A stretch of 64,000 nt of DNA from Thermoplasmata archaeon (GTDB lineage: Archaea > Thermoplasmatota > Thermoplasmata > Lutacidiplasmatales > UBA184), in contig JAGWLG010000003.1 in assembly GCA_028864975.1 (NCBI GenBank), positions 62,001-126,000 of the forward strand, read 5' to 3'. The notes beneath the pieces are model-generated. The model saw only the letters and a program-made list of their open reading frames with translations. It was not told the DNA's origin and searched no databases. Position 1 is the stretch's first letter, and every line of letters begins with the position of its first letter. Made by a program: the position numbers and the translations under genes. This document shows, piece by piece, positions 24,208-31,607 of this stretch.

Positions 24208-25053
24208 CTACGTGGCCCGCACGACGTGGTTAAAGTCCCGTTCCAGCGTCGCGACCTGCGAGCGGCTGAACGCGCCGGGATCGACCGACAGCACGAGCAG
24301 CCCGTGGTGCTGCTGGACCTTGCTGTGCAGCCAGTAGACGAACTTCGTCGTGAGGTCGAAGGAGTTCTGCGTGTTGAGGAACTCGACCGCCTCGAGGTAG
24401 ACGAGCGCGGGCTCGGGCGTTCCGTTGAGGAAGTTGTCGACGCGCCCCGTGAGCTGCGTCGGGGAGGACTCGGCCGCCTCGACCCCCTCCTCGGTGGTCC
24501 CTTCGACACCCAGGTGGAGGATCACCAGGTCCTCGACAGGGGCCATGCGACGCAGTTCGTTCGGAAGTCTGGTGATGGCGAGCCCTCTTCCTACCCGGGG
24601 GAGGAGTTCGCGGAGGAACGAGCGCGCGACCTGGCGGGTCTCCTCCAGGAAGAGGTAGTTGTACCCTGGGACCGCCGGGGGGAAAGCGGGCGCGCTCGAG
24701 GAGCCCCGCGGCTGGACGCGCACGAGGCTCTCGACGGGGATGCCGACCGGGGTCGAGAGCAGGGTCTTCCGCTTGAGGCGCACTTCCTCGTCGAGGTGCC
24801 CGAGCCGGCTCTCGACGAAGACCCGGATCTCGGAAGGGGTGTGGCCCCTCGCGACCAGACGGGTCACGAAGTGGAGCGCGTCGCGGGCCCCATCGCCCCA
24901 GCCTCGGGCGTAGGAGGTCGGTCCGTCCCCCCTGGAGGAGGAAGTGTCCGAGTCGTCCAGGGCTTGGGGCTCCGTGTCGGTGCCCTCCTCTTCGTTCGCT
25001 CGTCGAGGGGCGGGGGACGCGGCCGGGGGAAGGCCTCCCGTTCGGCCGGTCAC
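24208..25053 (-). CDS. DUF835 domain protein
   Basis: Function unknown; DUF835 resembles a signalling or RecA-like half-domain and is frequent in Thermococcales and Thermoplasmatota. 281 residues from a GTG start whose first bases overlap the DUF35 stop by 4 nt (GTGA). The N-terminal 45 residues are disordered and acidic; residues 50-90 are helical; the DUF835 domain occupies about 130-281 with YNYLFLEETRQVARSFLREL, ALVYLEAVEFLNTQNSFDLTTKFVYWLHSKVQQHHGLLVLSVDPGAFSRSQVATLERDFNHVV. It is the last gene of the mevalonate-type operon. A degraded copy of its middle lies at 21217-21300. Confidence 0.8.
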   Translation of the reverse strand: MTGRTGGLPPAASPAPRRANEEEGTDTEPQALDDSDTSSSRGDGPTSYARGWGDGARDALHFVTRLVARGHTPSEIRVFVESRLGHLDEEVRLKRKTLLSTPVGIPVESLVRVQPRGSSSAPAFPPAVPGYNYLFLEETRQVARSFLRELLPRVGRGLAITRLPNELRRMAPVEDLVILHLGVEGTTEEGVEAAESSPTQLTGRVDNFLNGTPEPALVYLEAVEFLNTQNSFDLTTKFVYWLHSKVQQHHGLLVLSVDPGAFSRSQVATLERDFNHVVRAT

Positions 25054-25538
25054 GTGCGCGCGGTCCGGGCCGCGGCCCGGGCGAGAGCCTCCTGAGAGGC
25101 CGGGGAGGCTGTAGGTTCGCTCGCTCCGCTCTCGCGCGAGGGGGCGAACTTGTAGCCGTAGTGGATCACGCCGGCGCGCCCGTCCTCCCGGAGCTTGCGG
25201 AAGGCGGCGTGCACCCTCATCCCGATGTGCACGTCCGCGGGGGTGATGTCGACGACCTGCCCCGTGAGGAGCGGGCCCTCGGGGGTCTTGATGAGGGCCA
25301 GCACGTAGGGGACCTGCATCTCGAAACCCTCCGCCCCCTCGTGGACGACCGAGAAGGAGTAGACCTCCCCGTCCCCCGAGAGGGTGAAGGGCTCCATCTT
25401 GCCCAACGACTGGCGGTGCGTCTGGCAGGTCGGGCAGACGGCCCTCGGCGGGAAGTAGACGGTCGAGCAGGCGCTGCAGCGGTTCCCACCCAGGTTGTAG
25501 CGGCGGGGCGTCTCTCTCCAGAATCTCGCAACGGTCAT
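25050..25538 (-). CDS. DUF35 OB-fold zinc-ribbon protein (thiolase/HMG-CoA synthase partner)
   Basis: In methanogenic archaea the equivalent protein bridges acetoacetyl-CoA thiolase and HMG-CoA synthase into one complex; the same role is inferred here from synteny. 162 residues: an N-terminal helix (MTVARFWRETPRRY), a rubredoxin-like zinc ribbon with C21, C24, C35 and C38 (NRCSACSTVYFPPRAVCPTC), then an OB fold (GDGEVYSFSVVHEG ... PYVLALIKTPEGPLLTGQVVDITPADVHIGMRVHAAFRKL) and an Ala-rich tail. ATG at 25538 with GGAGGAAG upstream. Confidence 0.88.
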   Translation of the reverse strand: MTVARFWRETPRRYNLGGNRCSACSTVYFPPRAVCPTCQTHRQSLGKMEPFTLSGDGEVYSFSVVHEGAEGFEMQVPYVLALIKTPEGPLLTGQVVDITPADVHIGMRVHAAFRKLREDGRAGVIHYGYKFAPSRESGASEPTASPASQEALARAAARTART

Positions 25539-25563
25539 GTTCTTGCTTCCTCCTTCCTGGGCT

Positions 25564-26736
25564 TCAGGTCGCCCTCTCCAAGAGATGGACGACGCTCGTG
25601 GCGCCCGTGCCTCCCAGGTTGTGGGTGAGACCGACCTGGGCCCCCGCGACCTGCCGCTCCTTCGCCTCGCCCCGGAGCTGTCGGACGACCTCGGCCACCT
25701 GGGCGACCCCCACCGCGCCGAAGGGCTGTCCTTGGGCCTTGAGCCCGCCGGAGGAGTTGATGGCGAGCCGGGCCCCGGGAGGGCCGACGGTGCCCTCGGC
25801 GAGGGCCTTGCCGACGCCCCCCTTCGGACAGAATCCCAGGTCCTCGAGGGCGAGGAGGGCACTGATCGAGTAGGCGTCGTGGATCTCGGCGACCTGGACG
25901 TCCGCCGGGGTCCTCTTCGCGTGGCGGAACGCCACCTGGGCGGCGAGACGGGTCGCCTCCACCGTCGTGATGTCCTTGCGGTGCTGCAGCGCGAGCGTGT
26001 CGCAGGCGACCTGGCTCGCGCAGATGCGGATGGGGGTGTCCGTGTGCTCTCTCGCCTTCTCGAGCGGGCCCAGGACCAGCGCGGAGGCCCCGTCGGAAGC
26101 GGGGGCACAGTCCATGACCCCCAGAGGTTGAGCGACGGGCGAGCCTTCCAGCACTTGGTCGAGGGAGACCTTGTTGCGGAAGTGCGCTAGGGGGTTCTTC
26201 GAGCCCATCTCGTGGGCGAGCACGGGGAAGCGCGCGAAGTCCTCTCTCCGAGTCCCGTGGTCGTGCATGTGCCGCCGGGCGATGAGCGCCCACAGCGAGG
26301 GGAGCGTCGCGCCGAAGACCGTCTCCCACTCCTGGTCCGCGCTCGCGTTCGCGATGTCCGTCTGGACATCCTCCGGGACGTCCGTCATCTTCTCGGCCCC
26401 GCCCACGACGACGTAGTCGTGCGCGCCGCTGGCGACGGCGAGGTAGGCCTGGTGCAGCGCGACCGCTCCGCTCGCTCCTCCCGCTTCGACGCGGATCGCG
26501 GGGAGATGATGGCCCGCGAGCCCCGCGTAGTCGAGGATCAGGGGGGCGATGTGCTCCTGCTCGATGAAGCTCCCCGAGGCCATGTTCCCCAGGTAGAGCG
26601 CGCTGATGTCCTTGGAGGAAAGCTTCGCCTCCTGGAGCGCGGCGAATCCCGCCTCGATCCCGATCTCCCGGAACGAGCGGTCCCAGAGCTCGCCGAACTT
26701 CGTCTGCCCGATGCCCAGGATCGCGACCTCCCGCAT
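25564..26736 (-). CDS. Acetyl-CoA acetyltransferase-like protein (thiolase fold) lacking the catalytic Cys
   Basis: By position and overall sequence this is the archaeal thiolase partner of HMG-CoA synthase, which condenses two acetyl-CoA to acetoacetyl-CoA. 390 residues: MREVAILGIGQTKFGELWDRSF, YLGNMASGSFIEQEHIAPLI, VVVGGAEKMTDV, AEIHDAYSISALLALEDLGF, LTHNLGGTGATSVVHLL. However, the active-site segment that normally reads VEAACASG is VEAGGASG, so the nucleophilic Cys is Gly, and the GHPxGxTG motif reads GQPFGAVG, so its catalytic His is Gln. Standard thiolase chemistry therefore looks impossible. It may be a structural paralogue with an intact enzyme elsewhere. It starts 2 nt after the HMG-CoA synthase stop. 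Confidence 0.85.
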   Translation of the reverse strand: MREVAILGIGQTKFGELWDRSFREIGIEAGFAALQEAKLSSKDISALYLGNMASGSFIEQEHIAPLILDYAGLAGHHLPAIRVEAGGASGAVALHQAYLAVASGAHDYVVVGGAEKMTDVPEDVQTDIANASADQEWETVFGATLPSLWALIARRHMHDHGTRREDFARFPVLAHEMGSKNPLAHFRNKVSLDQVLEGSPVAQPLGVMDCAPASDGASALVLGPLEKAREHTDTPIRICASQVACDTLALQHRKDITTVEATRLAAQVAFRHAKRTPADVQVAEIHDAYSISALLALEDLGFCPKGGVGKALAEGTVGPPGARLAINSSGGLKAQGQPFGAVGVAQVAEVVRQLRGEAKERQVAGAQVGLTHNLGGTGATSVVHLLERAT

Positions 26737-26738
26737 GG

Positions 26739-27800
26739 TCAGCTCCCTCCCAGGTGGATCTTCCCGCGGAACTTCGCGTACATGGCGTAGGAGAGGGGAA
26801 CTCCCCCGTCGAGGAACTCCTGGACCGGGGGGCCGTGCTGCCGGTCGAAGCCCTCGATCCGGTCGGTGACCGTGAGGTCGAACGCGTCGGAGCCCGCGCC
26901 GCTGCCGTACCCGACGACCAACACACGGTCGCCGGCCTTGGCGTGGTCGAGCACGTTCGCGAGCCCGAGGAGCGCGGCACCGGAGTAGGTGTTGCCCACC
27001 CACGGGGTCACGAGACCGTACTTCATCTGCTGGTCGGAGAACCCCATGGACTTCCCGATGCGCTGAGGGAACTTCCCGTTGGGCTGGTGGAAAACGACGT
27101 GCTGGTAGTTCTGAGGAGAGGTCTGCGCCCGCTCCATCATGCGCCGCCCGCACTCTCCCACATGGCGGAAGTAGGCCGGCTCGCCCGTGAACCTTCCTCC
27201 GTGGCTCGGGTAGCGCTGGCCCTCCCGACGCCAGAAGTCGGGGGTGTCCGTGGTGAAGCTCTCCGTCGCGTTGATCTCCGCGATCAGGTTCTCGCGGCCG
27301 ATCACCAGCGCGGCCCCGCCAGCGCTCGCCGAGTACTCGAGAGCGTCACCGGGGGCGCCCTGGGAGGTGTCCGCGCCGATCGCGACACCGTAGGTGATCA
27401 TCTTGCTCGCCACCATCCCCATGCAGGTCTGGATGGCCGCCGTTCCCGCCTTGCAGGCGAACTCGAAGTCCGCCGCGGTGAGGTAGGGGGTCGCGCCGAC
27501 AGCCTGGGCGACGACCGTGGCCGTGGGCTTCACGGCGTACGGGTGGCTCTCGCTCCCGACGTAGAGCGCCCCGATGTCCCGGGGATTGATCTTGCCGCGG
27601 GTGAGCGCGATGCGCAGCGCCTCGGTCGAGATGGTGATGGTGTCCTCGTCCGGGGAGGGGACGCTCTTGCGGACGACGTTCAGCCCCTTTCCCATGGCGG
27701 CCCCATCGGTCCCCCAGACCTGCCCGATCTCCTGGGGCGTGATCCGGTAGCGCGGGACGTAAGCGCCGTAGCTCACGATGCCGACCTTCTCTTCGGTCAT
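26739..27800 (-). CDS. hmgS: Hydroxymethylglutaryl-CoA synthase (archaeal type)
   Basis: Condenses acetoacetyl-CoA with acetyl-CoA to HMG-CoA, the committed step towards mevalonate and archaeal isoprenoid lipids. About 353 residues: [15 protein letters not shown] at the N-terminus, the catalytic Glu in [13 protein letters not shown], catalytic Cys in [13 protein letters not shown], catalytic His in [11 protein letters not shown], and the C-terminal [39 protein letters not shown]. All three catalytic residues are present. I prefer the ATG at 27800, 7 nt after AAGGAG; an ATG at 27806 leaves the ribosome binding site only one base away. Operon order is regulator, this gene, thiolase-like, DUF35, DUF835. 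Confidence 0.93.
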   Translation of the reverse strand: MTEEKVGIVSYGAYVPRYRITPQEIGQVWGTDGAAMGKGLNVVRKSVPSPDEDTITISTEALRIALTRGKINPRDIGALYVGSESHPYAVKPTATVVAQAVGATPYLTAADFEFACKAGTAAIQTCMGMVASKMITYGVAIGADTSQGAPGDALEYSASAGGAALVIGRENLIAEINATESFTTDTPDFWRREGQRYPSHGGRFTGEPAYFRHVGECGRRMMERAQTSPQNYQHVVFHQPNGKFPQRIGKSMGFSDQQMKYGLVTPWVGNTYSGAALLGLANVLDHAKAGDRVLVVGYGSGAGSDAFDLTVTDRIEGFDRQHGPPVQEFLDGGVPLSYAMYAKFRGKIHLGGS

Positions 27801-27840
27801 GTCCATTCTCCTTGCTCCTGCTCTTCGATACGGTGTCGGG

Positions 27841-28518
27841 TCAGATCTCCTCGAGACGCTTCAGGACCTCCTTCGGTCCGTACGGGGTCGTGAGGAGCGG
27901 GATGTTCTCCACCTCGGAGAGGCGGACCGCCAGAGGGTCGACGCGGCCGGGGGCGGAGTAGATGACGGCGGCGGGTTTGAGCGGGTGCGCGCGGATCGCG
28001 ACCATCGGGGAGCGACCGTACTTGACGCCGCAGAAGAGGAGGGCCCGCTGGGTCGTCCAGCCGTAGACCTGGACGAACTCCTGGGCCCCCAACGACAGGA
28101 TCGCCCGCGGGGCGTCGAGGAGGGTGAACCCGTGCAGGTCCCGGTGGAGGTCGACCCGGCTCGCGGGCTTCGCGTCCAGGAGCGAGGCGAGGGTCGTGAG
28201 GGGCACCGCGATGGAGAACTCCCGCATCGCGAGGATCCCCTCGGCGGGGGAGGGGAACCCCATCCGCTGGATGACGCGGCCTCCGTGCGACTTGTCGACG
28301 GCGACCAGCCCTTCCACGTAGCGTCGGATGAACCCGGCACCAGGGCTCTGACGCCGCTCGGCCTCGTAGTCCGCGATCACGGAGGGGACGGTCTCGAGCT
28401 GATGGGCGAGCTCCGTTTGCGAGATGCCGAAGTCCTCGCGCCATTTGCGCAACGTCCGCCCGGGATGGGGGGATAGGACTACCTCGCCCGCGATCTTCTC
28501 GCGGATCTCGACCGGCAC
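27841..28518 (-). CDS. HTH transcriptional regulator of the mevalonate operon
   Basis: Archaeal Cro/C1-type regulator of the kind conserved next to HMG-CoA synthase genes (COG1709-like). 225 residues from a GTG start. The helix-turn-helix is at about 20-60 ([41 protein letters not shown]); the C-terminal half has a conserved ligand-type domain with [37 protein letters not shown]. It is the first gene of the operon, and a perfect inverted repeat lies 43 nt upstream of its start next to a TATA-like CTTTAGTA, which fits autoregulation. The effector is unknown. Confidence 0.85.
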   Translation of the reverse strand: MPVEIREKIAGEVVLSPHPGRTLRKWREDFGISQTELAHQLETVPSVIADYEAERRQSPGAGFIRRYVEGLVAVDKSHGGRVIQRMGFPSPAEGILAMREFSIAVPLTTLASLLDAKPASRVDLHRDLHGFTLLDAPRAILSLGAQEFVQVYGWTTQRALLFCGVKYGRSPMVAIRAHPLKPAAVIYSAPGRVDPLAVRLSEVENIPLLTTPYGPKEVLKRLEEI

Positions 28519-28560
28519 GGAGGTGAGGGAGGGGGCGGGGTACTAAAGCCTCACGCTACT

Positions 28561-28581
28561 TGTCGAATTGCGTATTCGACA
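28561..28581. promoter_or_regulatory. Perfect 8-5-8 inverted repeat, candidate operator
   Basis: Arms TGTCGAAT and ATTCGACA separated by TGCGT, in the gap between tRNA-Ala and the mevalonate-operon regulator. It lies 11 bp upstream of a TATA-like CTTTAGTA (minus strand, about 28542-28549). Position and symmetry suggest a binding site for a dimeric regulator, most simply the HTH protein encoded next to it. A related palindrome occurs at 32042-32057. Confidence 0.6.
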
Positions 28582-28655
28582 GTTCGTGTGTCCCCTGACG
28601 GTGCGGTGGCGGGAGAAGGACCTGCAGCACCGGACCGGACGATAAGGAGGGGGAG

Positions 28656-28758
28656 TGGACTGGGCGAGATGCTCAGGAGGGAGGGGGGTCCTCTCCTCCG
28701 TTTGAACTCGCGGCCTCTACCTTGCCAAGGTAGCGATCTTCCACTGATCTACCAGCCC
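28656..28758 (-). tRNA. tRNA-Ala (anticodon GGC) with a 31-nt T-loop intron
   Basis: Exon 1 (28758-28701) holds acceptor GGGCTGG, D arm GATC/GATC, anticodon arm CTACC-TTGGCAA-GGTAG (anticodon GGC), variable AGGCC, T-stem GCGAG and TTCAAA. Exon 2 (28669-28656) supplies T, CTCGC, CCAGTCC and discriminator A. Joined, they give a 72-nt tRNA with a standard TTCAAAT T-loop and a fully paired acceptor (one G-T). Without removing the intron the T arm and acceptor cannot form. CCA is not encoded. A TATA element at 28791-28800 lies about 32 nt upstream. Confidence 0.9.
28670..28700 (-). other. Non-canonical tRNA intron at position 59/60 with complete bulge-helix-bulge
   Basis: Flanking and internal sequences form the archaeal splicing motif exactly: outer helix GCGAG/CTCGC (the T stem), 3-nt bulge CAT on the 3' side, 4-bp helix TTCA/TGAG (one T-G pair), 3-nt bulge AAC on the 5' side, and an inner helix GGAGG/CCTCC extended by GAGG/CCTC around an ACCCC loop. 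Cutting after the second base of each bulge removes 31 nt and leaves the canonical T-loop. The substrate form implies a splicing endonuclease able to cut outside the anticodon loop. Confidence 0.88.
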
Positions 28759-28790
28759 GTCTCCCCGCCGAGAGCGCGCAGACCACGGGA

Positions 28791-28800
28791 GTTATACCCT
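28791..28800. promoter_or_regulatory. Bidirectional TATA element (tRNA-Ala leftward, GNAT rightward)
   Basis: The sequence reads GTTATACC on the plus strand and GGTATAAC on the minus strand, so it resembles a TATA box in both directions. It is about 32 nt from the tRNA-Ala 5' end and about 30 nt from the GTG start of the GNAT gene, both suitable distances; the GNAT mRNA would be leaderless or nearly so. Confidence 0.55.
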
Positions 28801-28826
28801 TTCGCTGGACTCCTCCCTCGACCTCC

Positions 28827-29792
28827 GTGCAGCTCCTCGTTTACGACGACCTCAAGCCGGAGATGGAGGCGAGCCGGGCGGCGACCCACCTCGGAGCCTT
28901 CGGCGGCTTCCTCTCGCCCTCCGAGGTCGCCATCTGGAGGAGGCTTGGGTCCTTCTCTGACTACGTCGGGGTCTTTGCGGTCGAAGCAGGGCAGGTCCTT
29001 GGCCACGCGTACGCGTTGAGGCTTCCCTACACGTACCCGGACGGCCGCGTCGAACGCGTGAGCGGGGTCGCGGGGGTGGGCTCACGACCGGACCATCGTG
29101 GGCGAGGCCTCGCGCGTCGGATGCTCGAAGAGATCCATCGAAGGGAGAGGAAGGAAGGGATCGACCACATCGCGCTCTGGACGAACCGTTCCTGGGGGGC
29201 CCACGGCATCTACGAGAGGTTGGGCTACCAGGACGTGTATGGGATCCCGCTCGCGGTCCGCGCGGTGCCGCGGACCATGCGGCCCGCCTCCAACACGGTC
29301 CGCGTTCGACACGGAAGGGTGACCGACCTACCCCGGCTCGAGGAGGTCCACGTTCGGGCGACCCGAGGGAGGATCGGGTTCACCCCCCGCCTTCCCCGGA
29401 GCCTCGTTGCCGAGCACAAGGCCCGCGCCCTCGACCCACCGAAGGACCTGCTCGTCGCCACCGACGGCGGTCGCCCGGTGGGGTATGCCCGGGTCGAGGA
29501 AGATCCCTCGCGCGTGCGATGTCCCGAGCTCCTTACCGAAGGGCCAGGGGCCGCCCTTGCCCTCATCGAAGCCATGGAACGACGTGGGCGCGGAAGGATG
29601 TGCACATGGTGCCTCTCGGCCGTTGCGGACCAGGGAGCGGAGCTCCGCCGGCGAGGGTACCTGTTCGTCCCCACCGGGTGGTACGGGATGATGGCGTGCC
29701 GGTTGCGCGGAGAAGCGAACGCTTCCCAGGTCCGGGCGGAGCTGGGGGTGGACCAGCCGCGGTGGGTCGTCCACCGCGGGGACCAGTTCTGA
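28827..29792 (+). CDS. Two-domain GNAT N-acetyltransferase (Eis-like)
   Basis: Predicted acetyl-CoA-dependent acetyltransferase of unknown acceptor. 321 residues from a GTG start. The N-terminal GNAT domain (about 1-150) has VSGVAGVGSRPDHRGRGLARRMLEEIHRRERKEGIDHIALWTNRSWGAHGIYERLGYQDVYG with the RxxGxG/A acetyl-CoA loop; a second, degenerate GNAT-like half follows (about 158-300, VRVRHGRVTDLPRLEEVHVRATRGRIGF ... GRPVGYARVEEDPSRVRCPELLTEG). The arrangement recalls Eis/MccE-like double GNATs. It stands alone in its orientation. Confidence 0.82.
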   Translation: MQLLVYDDLKPEMEASRAATHLGAFGGFLSPSEVAIWRRLGSFSDYVGVFAVEAGQVLGHAYALRLPYTYPDGRVERVSGVAGVGSRPDHRGRGLARRMLEEIHRRERKEGIDHIALWTNRSWGAHGIYERLGYQDVYGIPLAVRAVPRTMRPASNTVRVRHGRVTDLPRLEEVHVRATRGRIGFTPRLPRSLVAEHKARALDPPKDLLVATDGGRPVGYARVEEDPSRVRCPELLTEGPGAALALIEAMERRGRGRMCTWCLSAVADQGAELRRRGYLFVPTGWYGMMACRLRGEANASQVRAELGVDQPRWVVHRGDQF

Positions 29793-30306
29793 GCTCTCCG
29801 AGGTCCGTCGCGACGAAGGGGGGAGGTGGTCGCACCCAGGTCGTCCCGAACCGGTCGGGGTGTTGGATGCGCATGCATCCGTGCTATGCCGTATCATGCG
29901 CTGCAAGTTCTGGTCCGTGAACCTGCCGCCCCGTTGAAGTAGCCGCTTCGCCGAATCCTTCGTTCGAGGGGGATGACGGCCACGATCGTCTGGGGAACGA
30001 ACCTCGGGTTGTTCCTTGGACACGTGAGGAGGGGGATCGATCTACGGCCGAACAAGGCTCGAGCGTTGGCGCTCGACACGTCGCCCCCTGGACCCCCTTT
30101 TGGTGTGCTCCCCCCGGACAGCCTGGGCGAGGTGGATCGACCACGGAGAGCCCCGTGCGGACGCTGGCATCCCCCTCAAGAGCCGGCATCCCCTCCGGAT
30201 GCCGCTCGGGGCCCGTGATGGTCGGCCCAGGCTGTCCCCGAGTTGGCGGGCCGTAGCTCCGGTCCTCCTCGCCAAGTCCCATATACCCCAGCCTGGTCGG
30301 CGCTCC
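29793..30306. other. 514-nt stretch without a recognisable gene
   Basis: No frame here shows a convincing product; open frames on both strands have atypical composition and no ribosome binding site. Visible structure: a hairpin-forming segment at about 29993-30015 (GGAAC-G-AACC, loop TCG, GGTT-GTTCC) and a short palindrome GGATGC-GCAT-GCATCC at about 29866-29881. A CATATACC element at about 30278-30285 is a likely TATA box for the gene starting at 30307. Confidence 0.5.
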
Positions 30307-30663
30307 GTGGCCGAGAACGAGCGTCGCGACGACCCGGTCGACCTGCTCCTCCGAGGGTCGAGGGAACTGCTCCATCCCGAGGCGCTGGTCGCCGAAGCGA
30401 CCAAGGACCTGGTGAAGGAGGAGATCCGCCACCTGCTCGAGCGCAAGCTCAAGGAGAACCCGGAGCTCGCGAAGGAGCTGCGCGACGCCGTCCACGACCT
30501 CCTCGAGGCGCGGGCGAGGGAGTACGCGGCGCTGCTCCGGGTGACGGCCGCCTCGGCGCGGCTCGGTTTCGCGGCGGCCCCGGATTCGGTCAAGGGGGTC
30601 CTGGCCCGCGACGTCGCGTCCCTCCTGACGCGGGAGCTCGGGACCCTCGTCGACAAGATCTGA
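30307..30663 (+). CDS. Small helical protein upstream of the PAC2 chaperone
   Basis: I do not recognise the family. 118 residues from a GTG at 30307, which follows a TATA-like CATATACC by about 22-29 nt and could be leaderless. The product is almost wholly helical and highly charged (LLHPEALVAEATKDLVKEEIRHLLERKLKENPELAKELRDAVHDLLEARAREYAALLRV), with a less charged C-terminal third. It is 16 nt upstream of the PAC2 gene, so the two are probably co-transcribed and perhaps functionally related. Confidence 0.7.
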   Translation: MAENERRDDPVDLLLRGSRELLHPEALVAEATKDLVKEEIRHLLERKLKENPELAKELRDAVHDLLEARAREYAALLRVTAASARLGFAAAPDSVKGVLARDVASLLTRELGTLVDKI

Positions 30664-30679
30664 ACGGGGGGAGAACGGC

Positions 30680-31522
30680 ATGCCCTCCTGGCGAACCCCC
30701 ACGCCCCCCATGGCCCCGGACGAGGTCCGGATCTACGAGGTGAAGCGGACGGACCTCACCGACGCGGTGGTCATCGACGGGTTCCCCTCGGTGGGTCTGG
30801 TCTCCTCGATCGTGGCGAACTATCTCATCGATGCCCTTCACATGGAACAGATCGGGATCGTGGACTCTCCCGCGTTCCCGACCGTGTCGCTGGTGCGCGA
30901 GGGGGAGCCGCAGCACCCGGTGAGGATCTACGCGGGGCAACCCCCCGACAAGCGACCGGGGAGCGCGGCCCAGAAGGTGGTGGCGTTCATCAGCGAGTTC
31001 CAGCCGCCCGCGAACGTGGTGAACAACCTCGCGCATACGGTCCTAGATTGGGCGCAGGAGCAGCGCTGCTCGCTCCTGGTCTCCCCCGAAGGGCTGGTCA
31101 TCGAACGTGGAGAGGGGGAGGAGGCCCACGTCGGCACCGTCCCTCCCACGGTCCGCGTCTACGGGGTCGCTTCGTCGCGTCGCGCTCGGGAGCTCTTCAT
31201 CGAGCCGAACGTCGCCTCGTTCCAGGAAGGGGTCGTGACCGGGGTCGCGGGGGTCCTTCTGAACGAAGGGCGCCGACGCGGGTTCGATGTCCTCACATTC
31301 CTTGCCGAGGCCCACCCGGACTACCCGGACGCCCGGGCGGCCGCGAAGGTCATCGAGACCATCGACCACGTGCTCCTGGGGACCATCATCGACCCCGGGC
31401 CGCTCTACACCGAGGCGGAGCGCATCGAGCAGCAGCTCCTCACCATCCAGAGATCGGCGGCGGAGCGCGCAGCCTCCAAGGACCGGGCCGTCCCCACGCC
31501 CTCGATGTCGATGTACGGGTGA
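30680..31522 (+). CDS. Proteasome assembly chaperone family protein (PAC2) with C-terminal HbYX-like motif
   Basis: PAC2-family proteins (archaeal PbaA/PbaB) aid assembly or capping of the 20S proteasome. 280 residues: VVIDGFPSVGLVSSIVANYLIDALHMEQIGIVDSPAFPTVSLVREGEPQHPVRIYAG, GTVPPTVRVYGVASSRRARELF, FQEGVVTGVAGVLLNEGRRRGFDVLTFLAEAHPDYPDARAAAKVIETI, as in the family, then a helical tail. The last three residues are MYG, matching the hydrophobic-Tyr-X pattern that inserts into alpha-ring pockets of the proteasome. A GGGGGGAG ribosome binding site precedes the ATG; an internal ATG at 30710 also starts near the conserved part. Confidence 0.86.
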   Translation: MPSWRTPTPPMAPDEVRIYEVKRTDLTDAVVIDGFPSVGLVSSIVANYLIDALHMEQIGIVDSPAFPTVSLVREGEPQHPVRIYAGQPPDKRPGSAAQKVVAFISEFQPPANVVNNLAHTVLDWAQEQRCSLLVSPEGLVIERGEGEEAHVGTVPPTVRVYGVASSRRARELFIEPNVASFQEGVVTGVAGVLLNEGRRRGFDVLTFLAEAHPDYPDARAAAKVIETIDHVLLGTIIDPGPLYTEAERIEQQLLTIQRSAAERAASKDRAVPTPSMSMYG

Positions 31523-31607
31523 GGCCCGGGGATCCTCGGCCCCCGTGGGAGAGGGGAGCGGCGGCGCCGGGGGGGGAGGTCCCCCTGGACGATGCGAGCT
31601 TCTCAGC

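Noticed and set aside
28656..28758. tRNA-Ala as a truncated attachment-site remnant of an integrated element
   Set aside because: The missing 3' end is present 31 nt downstream and a perfect bulge-helix-bulge spans the gap, so an intron explains it better. No integrase gene is nearby.
29900..29945. Possible additional tRNA suggested by a GAAGSRTRT-like antisense reading
   Set aside because: No T arm, anticodon stem or acceptor pairing can be formed around it on either strand.
29884..30711. 275-residue minus-strand open frame over the gap before the PAC2 gene
   Set aside because: It overlaps the small helical protein antisense, has an Arg/Gly-rich composition without recognisable motifs, and lacks a ribosome binding site.
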